Assembly (NCBI GenBank): GCA_902781565.1
Contig: CACZJT010000002.1
Coordinates: forward strand, 1 to 43,695
DNA length: 43,695 nt
Direction of reading: 5' to 3'
Source: an uncultured Ruminococcus sp.
GTDB lineage: Bacteria; Bacillota; Clostridia; Oscillospirales; Ruminococcaceae
Shown piece by piece: positions 1 through 7,897 of this stretch (position 1 is its first letter; each line of letters opens with the position of its first letter). The translations under genes and the position numbers were made by a program. Under the pieces are notes generated by a model that had not been told where the DNA came from, searched no databases, and was given only the letters and a program-made list of their open reading frames with translations.

Positions 1-36
1 CATTTCAAAATATTCGGTGATTATGTTTTTCTTCAT
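1..36 (-). CDS. Possible start of a gene running off the left edge
   Basis: On the minus strand an ATG at 36-34 opens a frame reading MKKNIITEYFEM to the window edge. Only 12 codons are visible, so no family can be named. The upstream sequence (37-60) is AT-rich with a TATGATAAAAT-like stretch, but I see no convincing ribosome site, which lowers confidence that this is the true start or a gene at all. Confidence 0.25.
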   Translation of the reverse strand, partial: MKKNIITEYFEM

Positions 37-120
37 AGCTCTATTTTATCATATTTGGTGTGATTTGTAAACCTTTTGTAATTATTGATTTCCGTGTCTG
101 CCGCCCGCATGGATACGGGC

Positions 121-240
121 ACAGCGGAAATAAAACGTCCTTCGGAGAAATAACAGACTTTATCGGAAACTAACGTATGTCAAAATATCTCGGCAGGCGG
201 CGTGCGGTAGTTTCCGAGGAAGTCTGTTTTATACCGCTGT
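121..240. repeat. Long imperfect inverted repeat upstream of the MBG gene
   Basis: Arms AACAGACTT (152-160) + TCGGAAACTA (163-172) pair with TAGTTTCCGA (208-217) + AAGTCTGTT (220-228), with only a 2-nt internal mismatch (TA against GG). An outer pair ACAGCGG (121-127) with CCGCTGT (234-240) extends the fold and is followed by a T-run at 240-245, so on the plus strand it could end a transcript. No gene is seen between 37 and 542 otherwise, apart from the promoter at 390-419. Confidence 0.5.
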
Positions 241-389
241 TTTTGGGATCGCTGTAATATCGGAGGTGACGTCCCGAACAAATGGCACAGAAAAGTTGGT
301 AATATATTTAATTAAATATACGTTTTGCACAAAGCCAAACCCCGATACTCTGCAATTTGGACAAAGTTTAAAAAAGATGTTTCAAAAAC

Positions 390-419
390 TTGAAATTTCG
401 GAAAAATATATGTTATAAT
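390..419 (+). promoter_or_regulatory. SigA-type promoter of the MBG gene
   Basis: TTGAAA (390-395), 18-bp spacer and TATAAT (414-419) preceded by an extended TGT. It lies about 120 bp upstream of the ATG at 543, leaving a 5' leader of roughly 115 nt. Confidence 0.7.
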
Positions 420-542
420 AGAATATGTTGATAGGCACCCGCAAAAATATGAACACAATGTTAATTGAGGGAAGCCGCATACAACGTGCCGCGGACGGCG
501 TGTTCCGCGGGCGAAAAAGATATCAAGAAGGAGGAACTTTTT

Positions 543-3500
543 ATGGCAAAGGAAAACAGCCGTAACATGAAGCGCATAGTCTCGGGACTGATGGCGCTTT
601 CGATCGTAGCGAGCTAGGCGGTAGGTCTGCCCGCAAACGTTGACGCAGGGGGGCTTTTCGGCAGTATTGTCGCGAGCGCGGCGACGTATACTTCAGGCAC
701 AATAGATGTAACCAGTCTGCGAGTGGATGATATAATCGATGCCAGAAACGGAACAGTTACTATTAACAATGACAGTGGAAAAGACTTATATGTTCACCAT
801 GGTGATTCTGCCGTTAGTGTGTCTCCTAATGTTACTTTTTCGGTGCCCGGTGGATATTATGAGGTGGTAGAAGCAAATGACCTTGATAGTTGTTTCTCCT
901 TAACATATGTCGATGCGACTGCGCCGGCTCCCACCCTCACCGGCGGCACGGTCATCAAGTTCGACGCGAACGGTGAGTATGCATTCACGCACAACAGTAG
1001 TACGTATAAGTTTAAGCTCAGCAGTGATGGCAAATCAATAGATCTTTATAATGCGGATACCAATGAGAAACTTGGCAGTATTTCCAATCTTCCCGATAAT
1101 TTCGCGGGGACTGTCTATGTCAGCTATTCCGTCGAGAATGATAATTACACCTTCACCCCCAACGTGATCTACAGCAGCGATTTTGACACGACCGCCCTCC
1201 ACATCGGCGACGTTCTTGCGCCGGGGGCGAAAGACCCGACTGATCATTATTACTATCGTTTCTTCGCCGACGGTATGTTTGATAATGTATATAATACTGC
1301 GATCGAGGTCAAATCCGATGGTTTGTATACTTCAATGGAGGGAGTTACAGAGAAAGAAATATCGTTCGATGGAGTAACTTCAAATGCTTGCGTTGTTAAA
1401 GATGTCTCAATAGATACGTGTACTGTTTTCAAATTGGCTCCTACCTACATCGACACCCTCTCCGTCACCACCGCCCCCACCCCCGCAACGGGGCTGAAAT
1501 ACACGGTCGAAAACGGCGCACCGAAGGCGCAGGAGCTCCTTGATACCCCGGGCACAGCTTCCGACGGCGCGACAATGCAGTATGCGGTGTATAACGGCGG
1601 TATCTTTAAGAACACAGAGGACAGTAGGTTAGAGCTTACCGAAGCCGATGTCAAGGACGGAAATATTTATACCGCTGTTGATGATTATGGTGTCATGTTA
1701 CCTGCCGGCTATAAGGTCAATTATAATAACACGCTTTATAAATCCACAAGTGGTGATGCGCGAGGCATAGATGTTCTGCGCTTCGAGGGCGAGGGGGTAA
1801 AAATTGGCGATAGCTCAAGGACATATGCTTTAACAGATGGTGCAAACGCTCTCATAGTCACCTCAGTGGATACCGATGGAAAAGTGATCTACGTCAAGGG
1901 TGTCAACACCGATTCTCTCGCGGACACTCTTGATCTGACATGGTCTGCCACTGAACCCACCGCCACCGACGTTGGCAACTACCTCGTATTCTACAAGGCT
2001 GTAAAGGACAGTCTCGAAAGCGCGGTAGGCAGCGTTAAGGCTACCATCGCCAAGGGTGAACTCAAAGCCGGAACCGACTACACCGCCCCCACCATTAAGG
2101 ACGAGCTGTACTACACGGGCGAAGATCAGGACCTTATCACCGCAGGCGAGATCACCGCGGATAAGGGGACGATGAAGTATGCGGTAGGTGACATAGTTAT
2201 TGATACTGACGAGCGTGCGCTTACAGTAGATGATCTAGTGATCGGTACTGTATTTAAGCCGACTACCACAGAAGGCTTTACATTCCCCGATGGCTATACT
2301 TATAAGACTGCTTCTAACTATGATTATCCGCGTGAAGGCAAGATTTATTATGCGAATGGCCGCGTTTATATTGCTGGCGGATCGGGCGTGTTAACCAGTG
2401 ATTATGATGCTTTAAGAATTGTTGATATTCAAGATAAAGTGATCATCTATAATGCTGTCAATACAAATAGTTTGGTTCCAAGTGAAAATGCGATTTGGAC
2501 AACGACCATTCCCCAGAAGAAAGACCTCGGCGAATACACCGTTTACTACAAGATCGACGGCGGCGATAACTACAACGACGTTCCGGCGACCAATATAGGC
2601 ACCGCGAAGATCGAGGCGAAGATCGTTTCCGTTACCCTCAAAGACCTCGTGGACGCGAAGATCGCCGACGCGGACGGCAAGGAAGTAACTCCCAAGACTG
2701 ACACCGACGAAACGAACAAGCTGCCCGTTTACAGTCTGCAAGCAGGCAAGACCTACACCCTCTACACCAACAGCACCGTAGCGAACGCCGACAGTGAGAC
2801 CGATATAGCCGAGTTAACGGGAAAAAACAAGATATTTGACAACACATCATACGCTTATCAGTACGAGGTAACTATCCCTCAGATACCCGCTGACACCTAC
2901 GAGCTCTACCACGAGCACGCCGTTGCAGCGCACAGCAACAAAAACGGCGACGGCGTTTACGTAGAATGCAGCGGCGAAGCCAACATGACCGCTGACGTTG
3001 CCAAGTTCTCGGATAATGTCTCCAAGACCTATTATTACGGCTCCTGCCCGACCGCGGCGGACATCGTGACTACCGAACAAATGGGCGCAACTGCCAAAGT
3101 CACCGACTTCTACTTCTCCGCGGAAGGAAGCACTGCCTCCCTGAGCGAAGACGACCTCACGATCGGCAAGACTTACGTTATCAACGCGAGAGTTGCGGTC
3201 ACGCTCCCCGACAAGGAGAATGCTGACTACTTCTACATCAAGAGAACGTTCACCTACGAAGCCCGCCCGATGACGAGTAACATCTACACCCTCGAGATCA
3301 ACGGCGACAGCGTTCCCCTGAAAGTCGATGATAGCGGAGCTATCACTGTTCCCGAGAAGTATTATGTCTCGACCGACGGCGAAAACAAGTACGTTGGCAC
3401 AGAAAAGCCGTTAGGCGGTTTTGACTTTGAGGAGAAGGATACCTTTACATTCACGGGCAAGGAGCAGGCTCCCGTCATCAAGGTAGCGAACGGCGGCAAG

Positions 3501-5234
3501 GAAACGCTGGTACTGACTGCCGCTGACGCCGAAGGCAAGGGCGACTACACCGACAGCATAAAGGCTCAGACCAACGCGGGCAGCTACACCGCAGAACTGA
3601 CGGCTGCGGCGAACGGCAACTACACCGATAAGGTGACCCTAAAGTGGAGCATTGCCAAGGCGAAGGCTGATATCACCATCGCTCCTAAGGATAACATAGT
3701 TTACGACGGCGCGAAACTCACCAAGGACGATTTCACGTTCACGGGCAAGGACGCGGCTCTCATGGACGACGCCAAGACCACCGTTTCCGTGAGCGGCACC
3801 GATATAAAGAACGCAGGCGAACGCAAGGCAACAGTTAAGCTGACCTTCCAGAACTACGCCGATATCACCAAGGAACTCGACGTTACGATCAAGAAGCGTA
3901 ATGTTACCGTGACCCCCTCTGACAAGCAGTCCATTATCTACGGCACCGAGGAAGCCCCCAAGATCAGGTACACCACCGAAAAGGCTTACGACACGGACAA
4001 GGACGGCGAATGGGATATCCTCACGGGCTTTATCCCCACCGATAATGAGCTCGACTTCTCCAAAGCCATTACCATCGCGGGCTTTGATTATGAATACTTT
4101 GTAAACGATGCAGGAAGCTACGATTACGAGATCACCGATGCGGTGTTTGACAACTACACTGTTGTTCTCGGCGGCACTGCCGTATTCAAGGTAGAGCCCA
4201 AAGAGCTGACCAAGGAAATGTTCACGCTCGATGAAGCGAACTATACCTTTGACGGCACCGTGAAAAAAGCTCCCGGTTACGTCATTGGTGACGGTAATTT
4301 TACAGGATCAAGCAAGAAAAAGCTCACCGATAATGACTTTGATGAGGGCGGTACGGAAATGGCTGTCCTCCCGGGCACCTATACCCTCGAGTTCAACGGA
4401 AAGAACAACTACAAGGGTCTCGTGACCTTTGAATGGCAGATCAAGCCTATCGAGGAGTACTCCACATCTCTTACGGTGACCGACAAGACCTATGACGGCA
4501 CTCCGATCGAGCCCGAGTCTCATATCTGCAAGACACAAGATAATACGAAGACTGACATACCCGGCGCCAAGACCGAGTACACCTACTATGAGTACGATGG
4601 CAAGAGCACCGTCAACGAAGCGTATGTCAAGACCCTGACAGCTCTTGAAGGAGCTCCCAAGGACGCAGGCTCCTACATCGTCGAGGCTGCAACCACCGCA
4701 AGGGGCTATTCCTTCGCGAAGGTATACAAGACCTTCAAGATCAACAAGAAGCAGATCACCGTTACCCCGAATACGGTAAAGAAGACCTACGGAGACCCCG
4801 ACCCCGACTTCACGGACTATACATACGATAAGACCGCTGTCATCGAGGGCGAGACCGTAAACATCACAGGCAAATATGGTCTGAAGGATTACAAGGGCAA
4901 CGCAGGCACATATGAATTTACAGTCGGCAGCCTGAAAACCGACAACAATAACTATGAGCTTACGCTCGCAGGTTCGTTTACTGTAGAGCGTCAGAACCTG
5001 ACCGACGAGAGCATCAAGATCGTCAAGAAGTGCGTACAACTCGATGACGGCTGGGCATATCCCGGCGACTGCATCAAGGTAAGGGCGATATCGCAGCAGC
5101 GCATAAAGAATGTCGAGAGACTGCGCAAGAGATTGAAGGTCGGCAGGTCCAAGCTGTCCGAAAAGACCTTCAATACAAGGGGCAGAACGAAGCCGAAAAC
5201 GTGGTCAGGAGATCAAACTCCGTCGGCGCGATAA
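543..5234 (+). pseudogene. Large secreted MBG-repeat surface protein with an amber codon in its signal peptide
   Basis: The frame starts at ATG 543 behind an AAGGAGGAA ribosome site and a promoter at 390. It begins MAKENSRNMKRIVSGLMALS, a typical basic-plus-hydrophobic signal peptide, then meets TAG at codon 25 (615-617). The same frame continues for more than 1,500 codons without another stop, so the annotation that begins at GTG 723 has lost its signal. The N-terminal half holds two diverged repeats of about 190 residues (each with a GTMKYAV/ATMQYAV segment). The C-terminal half has Ig-like MBG/YDG modules, with hallmarks such as KKTYGDPDPDF near 4,790 and IIYGTEEAP near 3,935. MBG modules are known from bacterial cell-surface and adhesin-like proteins. 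There is no visible LPXTG or dockerin end; the last 50-60 residues are Arg/Lys-rich and look out of frame (see findings). It may be a recent pseudogene, a readthrough gene or a sequencing error. Confidence 0.7.
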
Positions 5235-5269
5235 TGAAATAATAAGACCCCAAAAAACATATATGCTTT

Positions 5270-5300
5270 GAGCCGACAGCGCAAAACTGTCGGCTCTTCT
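5270..5300 (+). terminator. Rho-independent terminator after the MBG gene
   Basis: GAGCCGACAG (5270-5279) pairs perfectly with CTGTCGGCTC (5287-5296) around a 7-nt loop and is followed by TTCT. It sits 36 bp past the stop codon. Confidence 0.75.
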
Positions 5301-5355
5301 ATCTATTCATAGCTAAGTTTTTCCCTCTGCATGACCGAGTGTTTTCGGATACAAA

Positions 5356-5388
5356 CCGCCGCACGAGGACTTCCCTCCCGTGCGGCGG
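5356..5388 (-). terminator. Terminator of the aminotransferase gene
   Basis: CCGCCGCAC (5356-5364) pairs with GTGCGGCGG (5380-5388) around a 15-nt loop; on the minus strand it is followed by a short TTTGT tract. It lies 4 bp past the stop of the minus-strand gene ending at 5393. Confidence 0.6.
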
Positions 5389-5392
5389 TGGT

Positions 5393-6535
5393 TCATGCCC
5401 TTAGTTCGCGGGCTGTTCGTTCTATGGCTGAGATCAGCGCTTCGGTCTGACGCTCCGTGGAGAATACGCTCGGCGAGAACCTCACCGTGCCGCCCTCTAT
5501 CGTTCCTATGGCTTTATGGGCAAGGGGCGCACAATGCAGTCCTCCCCGCAGAGCAAAGCCCTTGTCGGAGAGCCGCGCAGAGACCACCTGCGAATCAAAG
5601 CCTTCGATGCAGAAGCTGACTATCGGCACACGCTTCGGGGCGGTGTAGACCTTAACGCCTTCCATGCGGTGAAGCGCTGCTTCCAGCTTATCGCAAAGCC
5701 GCTTTTCGTGAACGAAAATTTTCGCGGGAGTTTTCGCTTTTACAAATTCTATCCCTGCCCCGAGACCAAGTATTCCCATCGTATTGACGGTGCCGCTCTC
5801 GAAGCGCTCGGGATAATCACGGGGCTGCTCGGGGTCGGCGGAGGCTGTGCCCGTCCCGCCCTCGATAATAGTCGTCAACTCGAAGCGTCCCGCCGAAACT
5901 AAAAGCCCCGTCCCCGTGGGACCGTAGAGCCCCTTCTGACCCGCAGTGCAAAGGAAGTCAAAGCCGTCATCGAGGGTGAGCTCTGTTATCCCCGCCGCCT
6001 GTGCCGCATCGCTGATGAAGCAGAGCCCGTAGCTTCGGCAAAGCTCCGCTATCTCCCGATAGGGAGAGATACGCCCTGTCACATTTGAAGCGCAGGTCAC
6101 GCAGACGCATTTAGTGTCGGGGCGTATCAGTCGCCTGATGTTTTCGAGAGTCTCCTCAGCACTGTCGGCAAGCCGCGCCACCGAAAAAGTCACTCCCCGC
6201 GTTTTCGCAAGCGCCCATACGGGCCGCAGCACCGCGTTGTGCTCATGGTCGGAGATGATGATATGCCCGCCGAACTGCATCATGCCCTTTATTGCCATGT
6301 TCAGTGCATAGGTGCAGTTCGGGGTGAATACCGTATTTTCGGGCTCGGCGCCGAAAAACTCCGCTGCACTCTGACGCACCGAAAAGACCATCTCCGCCGC
6401 TTCGACCGAGAGCCTGTGCCCTCCCCTCCCCGGGTTTCCGCCGTAGCGGGTAAGGGCGCTCTCAGCGGCGAGGAGCACGTTCTTAGGCTTCGGAAAAGTT
6501 CCCGCGGAGTTGTCAAAATTCACTATGCCGTTCAA
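5393..6535 (-). CDS. Class V aminotransferase-fold PLP enzyme, cysteine desulfurase family
   Basis: A PLP-dependent enzyme of the type annotated as cysteine desulfurase family protein; the expected role is sulfur transfer from cysteine, though the in vivo partner is unknown. The N-terminal VNFDNSAGTFPKP and the NPGRGGHRLS segment fit this subfamily. The PLP lysine is in AGQKGLYGPTG (about residue 201) and the catalytic-loop cysteine is in RGGLHCAPLAH (about residue 335). Start: an ATG at 6553 exists, but the strong site AAAGGAGGTG lies downstream of it and is spaced for the TTG at 6535, so TTG is preferred (380 residues). No isc or suf partner is adjacent. It is a single gene with its own terminator, divergent from the pilin gene. 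Confidence 0.85.
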   Translation of the reverse strand: MNGIVNFDNSAGTFPKPKNVLLAAESALTRYGGNPGRGGHRLSVEAAEMVFSVRQSAAEFFGAEPENTVFTPNCTYALNMAIKGMMQFGGHIIISDHEHNAVLRPVWALAKTRGVTFSVARLADSAEETLENIRRLIRPDTKCVCVTCASNVTGRISPYREIAELCRSYGLCFISDAAQAAGITELTLDDGFDFLCTAGQKGLYGPTGTGLLVSAGRFELTTIIEGGTGTASADPEQPRDYPERFESGTVNTMGILGLGAGIEFVKAKTPAKIFVHEKRLCDKLEAALHRMEGVKVYTAPKRVPIVSFCIEGFDSQVVSARLSDKGFALRGGLHCAPLAHKAIGTIEGGTVRFSPSVFSTERQTEALISAIERTARELRA

Positions 6536-6644
6536 ATGTTCACCTCCTTTCATAGACCCGTTCTGACACGAGCCGTTCTTTTTCCATTATATTCCCGAAT
6601 TTTTTTTATGTTCCGAGGGTAACATTTCGGAAAATCCGTTCATA

Positions 6645-6675
6645 CTATATATCAACAGCATTTGCTGATATATAG
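6645..6675. repeat. AT-rich hairpin in the divergent intergenic region
   Basis: CTATATATCA (6645-6654) and TGATATATAG (6666-6675) form a 10-bp perfect stem. It lies in the 546-bp gap between the aminotransferase start (6535) and the pilin gene (7082). The gap also holds a GC-rich hairpin (6691-6724) and the pilin promoter (6942-6970). I see no gene in it; the small frame at 6849-7034 overlaps the promoter and looks like chance. Confidence 0.45.
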
Positions 6676-6690
6676 ATTTCCTCCAAAGAG

Positions 6691-6724
6691 AAAAGCCGTT
6701 CCCGAGCTTACGGGGACGGCTTTT
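6691..6724. terminator. Bidirectional terminator-like hairpin between divergent genes
   Basis: AAAAGCCGTTCCC (6691-6703) pairs with GGGGACGGCTTTT (6712-6724), with A-run and T-run flanks on both sides. It has the form of a two-way terminator, yet both neighbouring genes point away from it, so it must end a leader transcript, an unrecognised short RNA, or a gene that has been lost. Confidence 0.6.
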
Positions 6725-6941
6725 CTTCGACGAAAACGAAGAACGCTTTTCGCTACAAGTACCATATATTGCGGTCGTTTCTTGTTTTGACCCGATATTA
6801 TGATGAAGCGAAAAATTTCTTAATACATTTTCGTAAATTGTTAAATTATTGAAATATTTGTGCGACACTTACATTACCGAGCAGGATATTTGTAAAAGGT
6901 CACAAAGTTATGTTAAAAATGTTGATTATTTCGCACGCATA

Positions 6942-6970
6942 TTGACATTTATGTCCATTTGCTGTATAAT
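6942..6970 (+). promoter_or_regulatory. Consensus SigA promoter of the pilin-like gene
   Basis: Perfect TTGACA (6942-6947), 17-bp spacer and perfect TATAAT (6965-6970). The ATG of the pilin gene is 112 bp downstream of the -10, so an untranslated leader of about 105 nt is predicted. Confidence 0.85.
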
Positions 6971-7081
6971 TAAATTAAGATTTAACGTATATGAAAAGGG
7001 CGCACGGGGCGCTCCGATAGGTTATGAAACGTAATTATAGAATTATGATTATGGAACTGGTGATGAAAGAAGGGATCGGTT

Positions 7082-7825
7082 ATGAAAAGGTCGAAATTTT
7101 CGTATACTCAAAAAGGCTTTACGCTTATCGAAATGGTCATAGTTATAACTATCATCGGGGTGCTTGCCGCACTGATAGTTCCCTCTGTGCTCAATTACGT
7201 CAAGAAGGCGAACCGTGCCGCCGATAAGGTCACGGCAAGAATGATCGGCAGCAGCGTTGTCGCGGCTATGGCTGAGAATCCCGATTTTTATGACAGCTTC
7301 TACGCCGCAGATACGATGAAGTTCTATGTCACGATCGACGGCCAGAGCTACTACTATGCCAATATCGCAAGAGCCGACGGCTCAAAGAATTGCTACGGCA
7401 GCGATCCCACCGAGAATAAGGATAAAAACAAGAAGTTTGGTGCGGGCTGGGAATTTACCTCCTACAAGAACGCCAATAAAGCTGTCACGGAAAAGCTCAA
7501 CGCAAGGATATCCGATATTGTCGGCGGTAATGCCGAGACCATGAGCTTTATACCGATGAGAAGCACAGGCTACAAGCACCCGATAGAGGATTGCAATCAC
7601 GACAGACAGTCCAAGAGCACCAACTACTCCAACTCCAACAAGGTCGGAAATGAGAGAAACTCCTCCAAGACCTACAGCTATACCGATAAATGGCTCATAG
7701 GCTACAATGCGGGTCCTGACGGCAAGGAAAAGGGCGCTGTAGAAGTCTGGGCAGGCGATTCCTACGGCAAAGGCACCAACGGTCCCCGCGTCCGTCTGTG
7801 GCCTGCACCTCCTTCATATTATTGA
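7082..7825 (+). CDS. Type IV pilin-like (prepilin) protein
   Basis: A short basic leader (MKRSKFSYTQKG) precedes the prepilin cleavage/methylation motif G|FTLIEMVIV and a hydrophobic helix of about 25 residues ending near PSVLNYVKKANRA. This is the class III signal processed by PilD-type peptidases. The remaining roughly 210 residues form a polar, Asn/Ser/Lys-rich globular domain with no family I recognise. The ribosome site is AGAAGGGA before ATG 7082. No pilus assembly gene (pilB, pilC, pilD) is adjacent, so it probably works with a pilus machine encoded elsewhere. In ruminococci such pilins have been linked to cellulose adhesion (family knowledge; not shown here). It is a single gene with its own strong promoter and terminator. 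Confidence 0.85.
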   Translation: MKRSKFSYTQKGFTLIEMVIVITIIGVLAALIVPSVLNYVKKANRAADKVTARMIGSSVVAAMAENPDFYDSFYAADTMKFYVTIDGQSYYYANIARADGSKNCYGSDPTENKDKNKKFGAGWEFTSYKNANKAVTEKLNARISDIVGGNAETMSFIPMRSTGYKHPIEDCNHDRQSKSTNYSNSNKVGNERNSSKTYSYTDKWLIGYNAGPDGKEKGAVEVWAGDSYGKGTNGPRVRLWPAPPSYY

Positions 7826-7861
7826 TCTTATATAAGAACTAACAAATACTGTAATATCGAA

Positions 7862-7891
7862 AAGACCGCGTACCCTCGGGTATGCGGTCTT
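7862..7891. terminator. Bidirectional terminator between convergent genes
   Basis: AAGACCGCGTACCC (7862-7875) pairs with GGGTATGCGGTCTT (7878-7891). It separates the plus-strand pilin gene (ends 7825) from the minus-strand helicase gene (ends 7898) and can serve both. Confidence 0.75.
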
Positions 7892-7897
7892 GTTCTG

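Noticed and set aside
4308..5039. 243-codon minus-strand frame inside the MBG gene
   Set aside because: Antisense to a recognised MBG-domain region, no ribosome site, no recognisable domain.
5393..6535. Cysteine desulfurase as part of an isc/suf Fe-S operon with the Rrf2 gene
   Set aside because: The Rrf2 gene is 5 kb away in a different transcript and no scaffold gene is present.
6849..7034. 61-codon frame before the pilin gene
   Set aside because: It overlaps the perfect TTGACA/TATAAT promoter and has no ribosome site.
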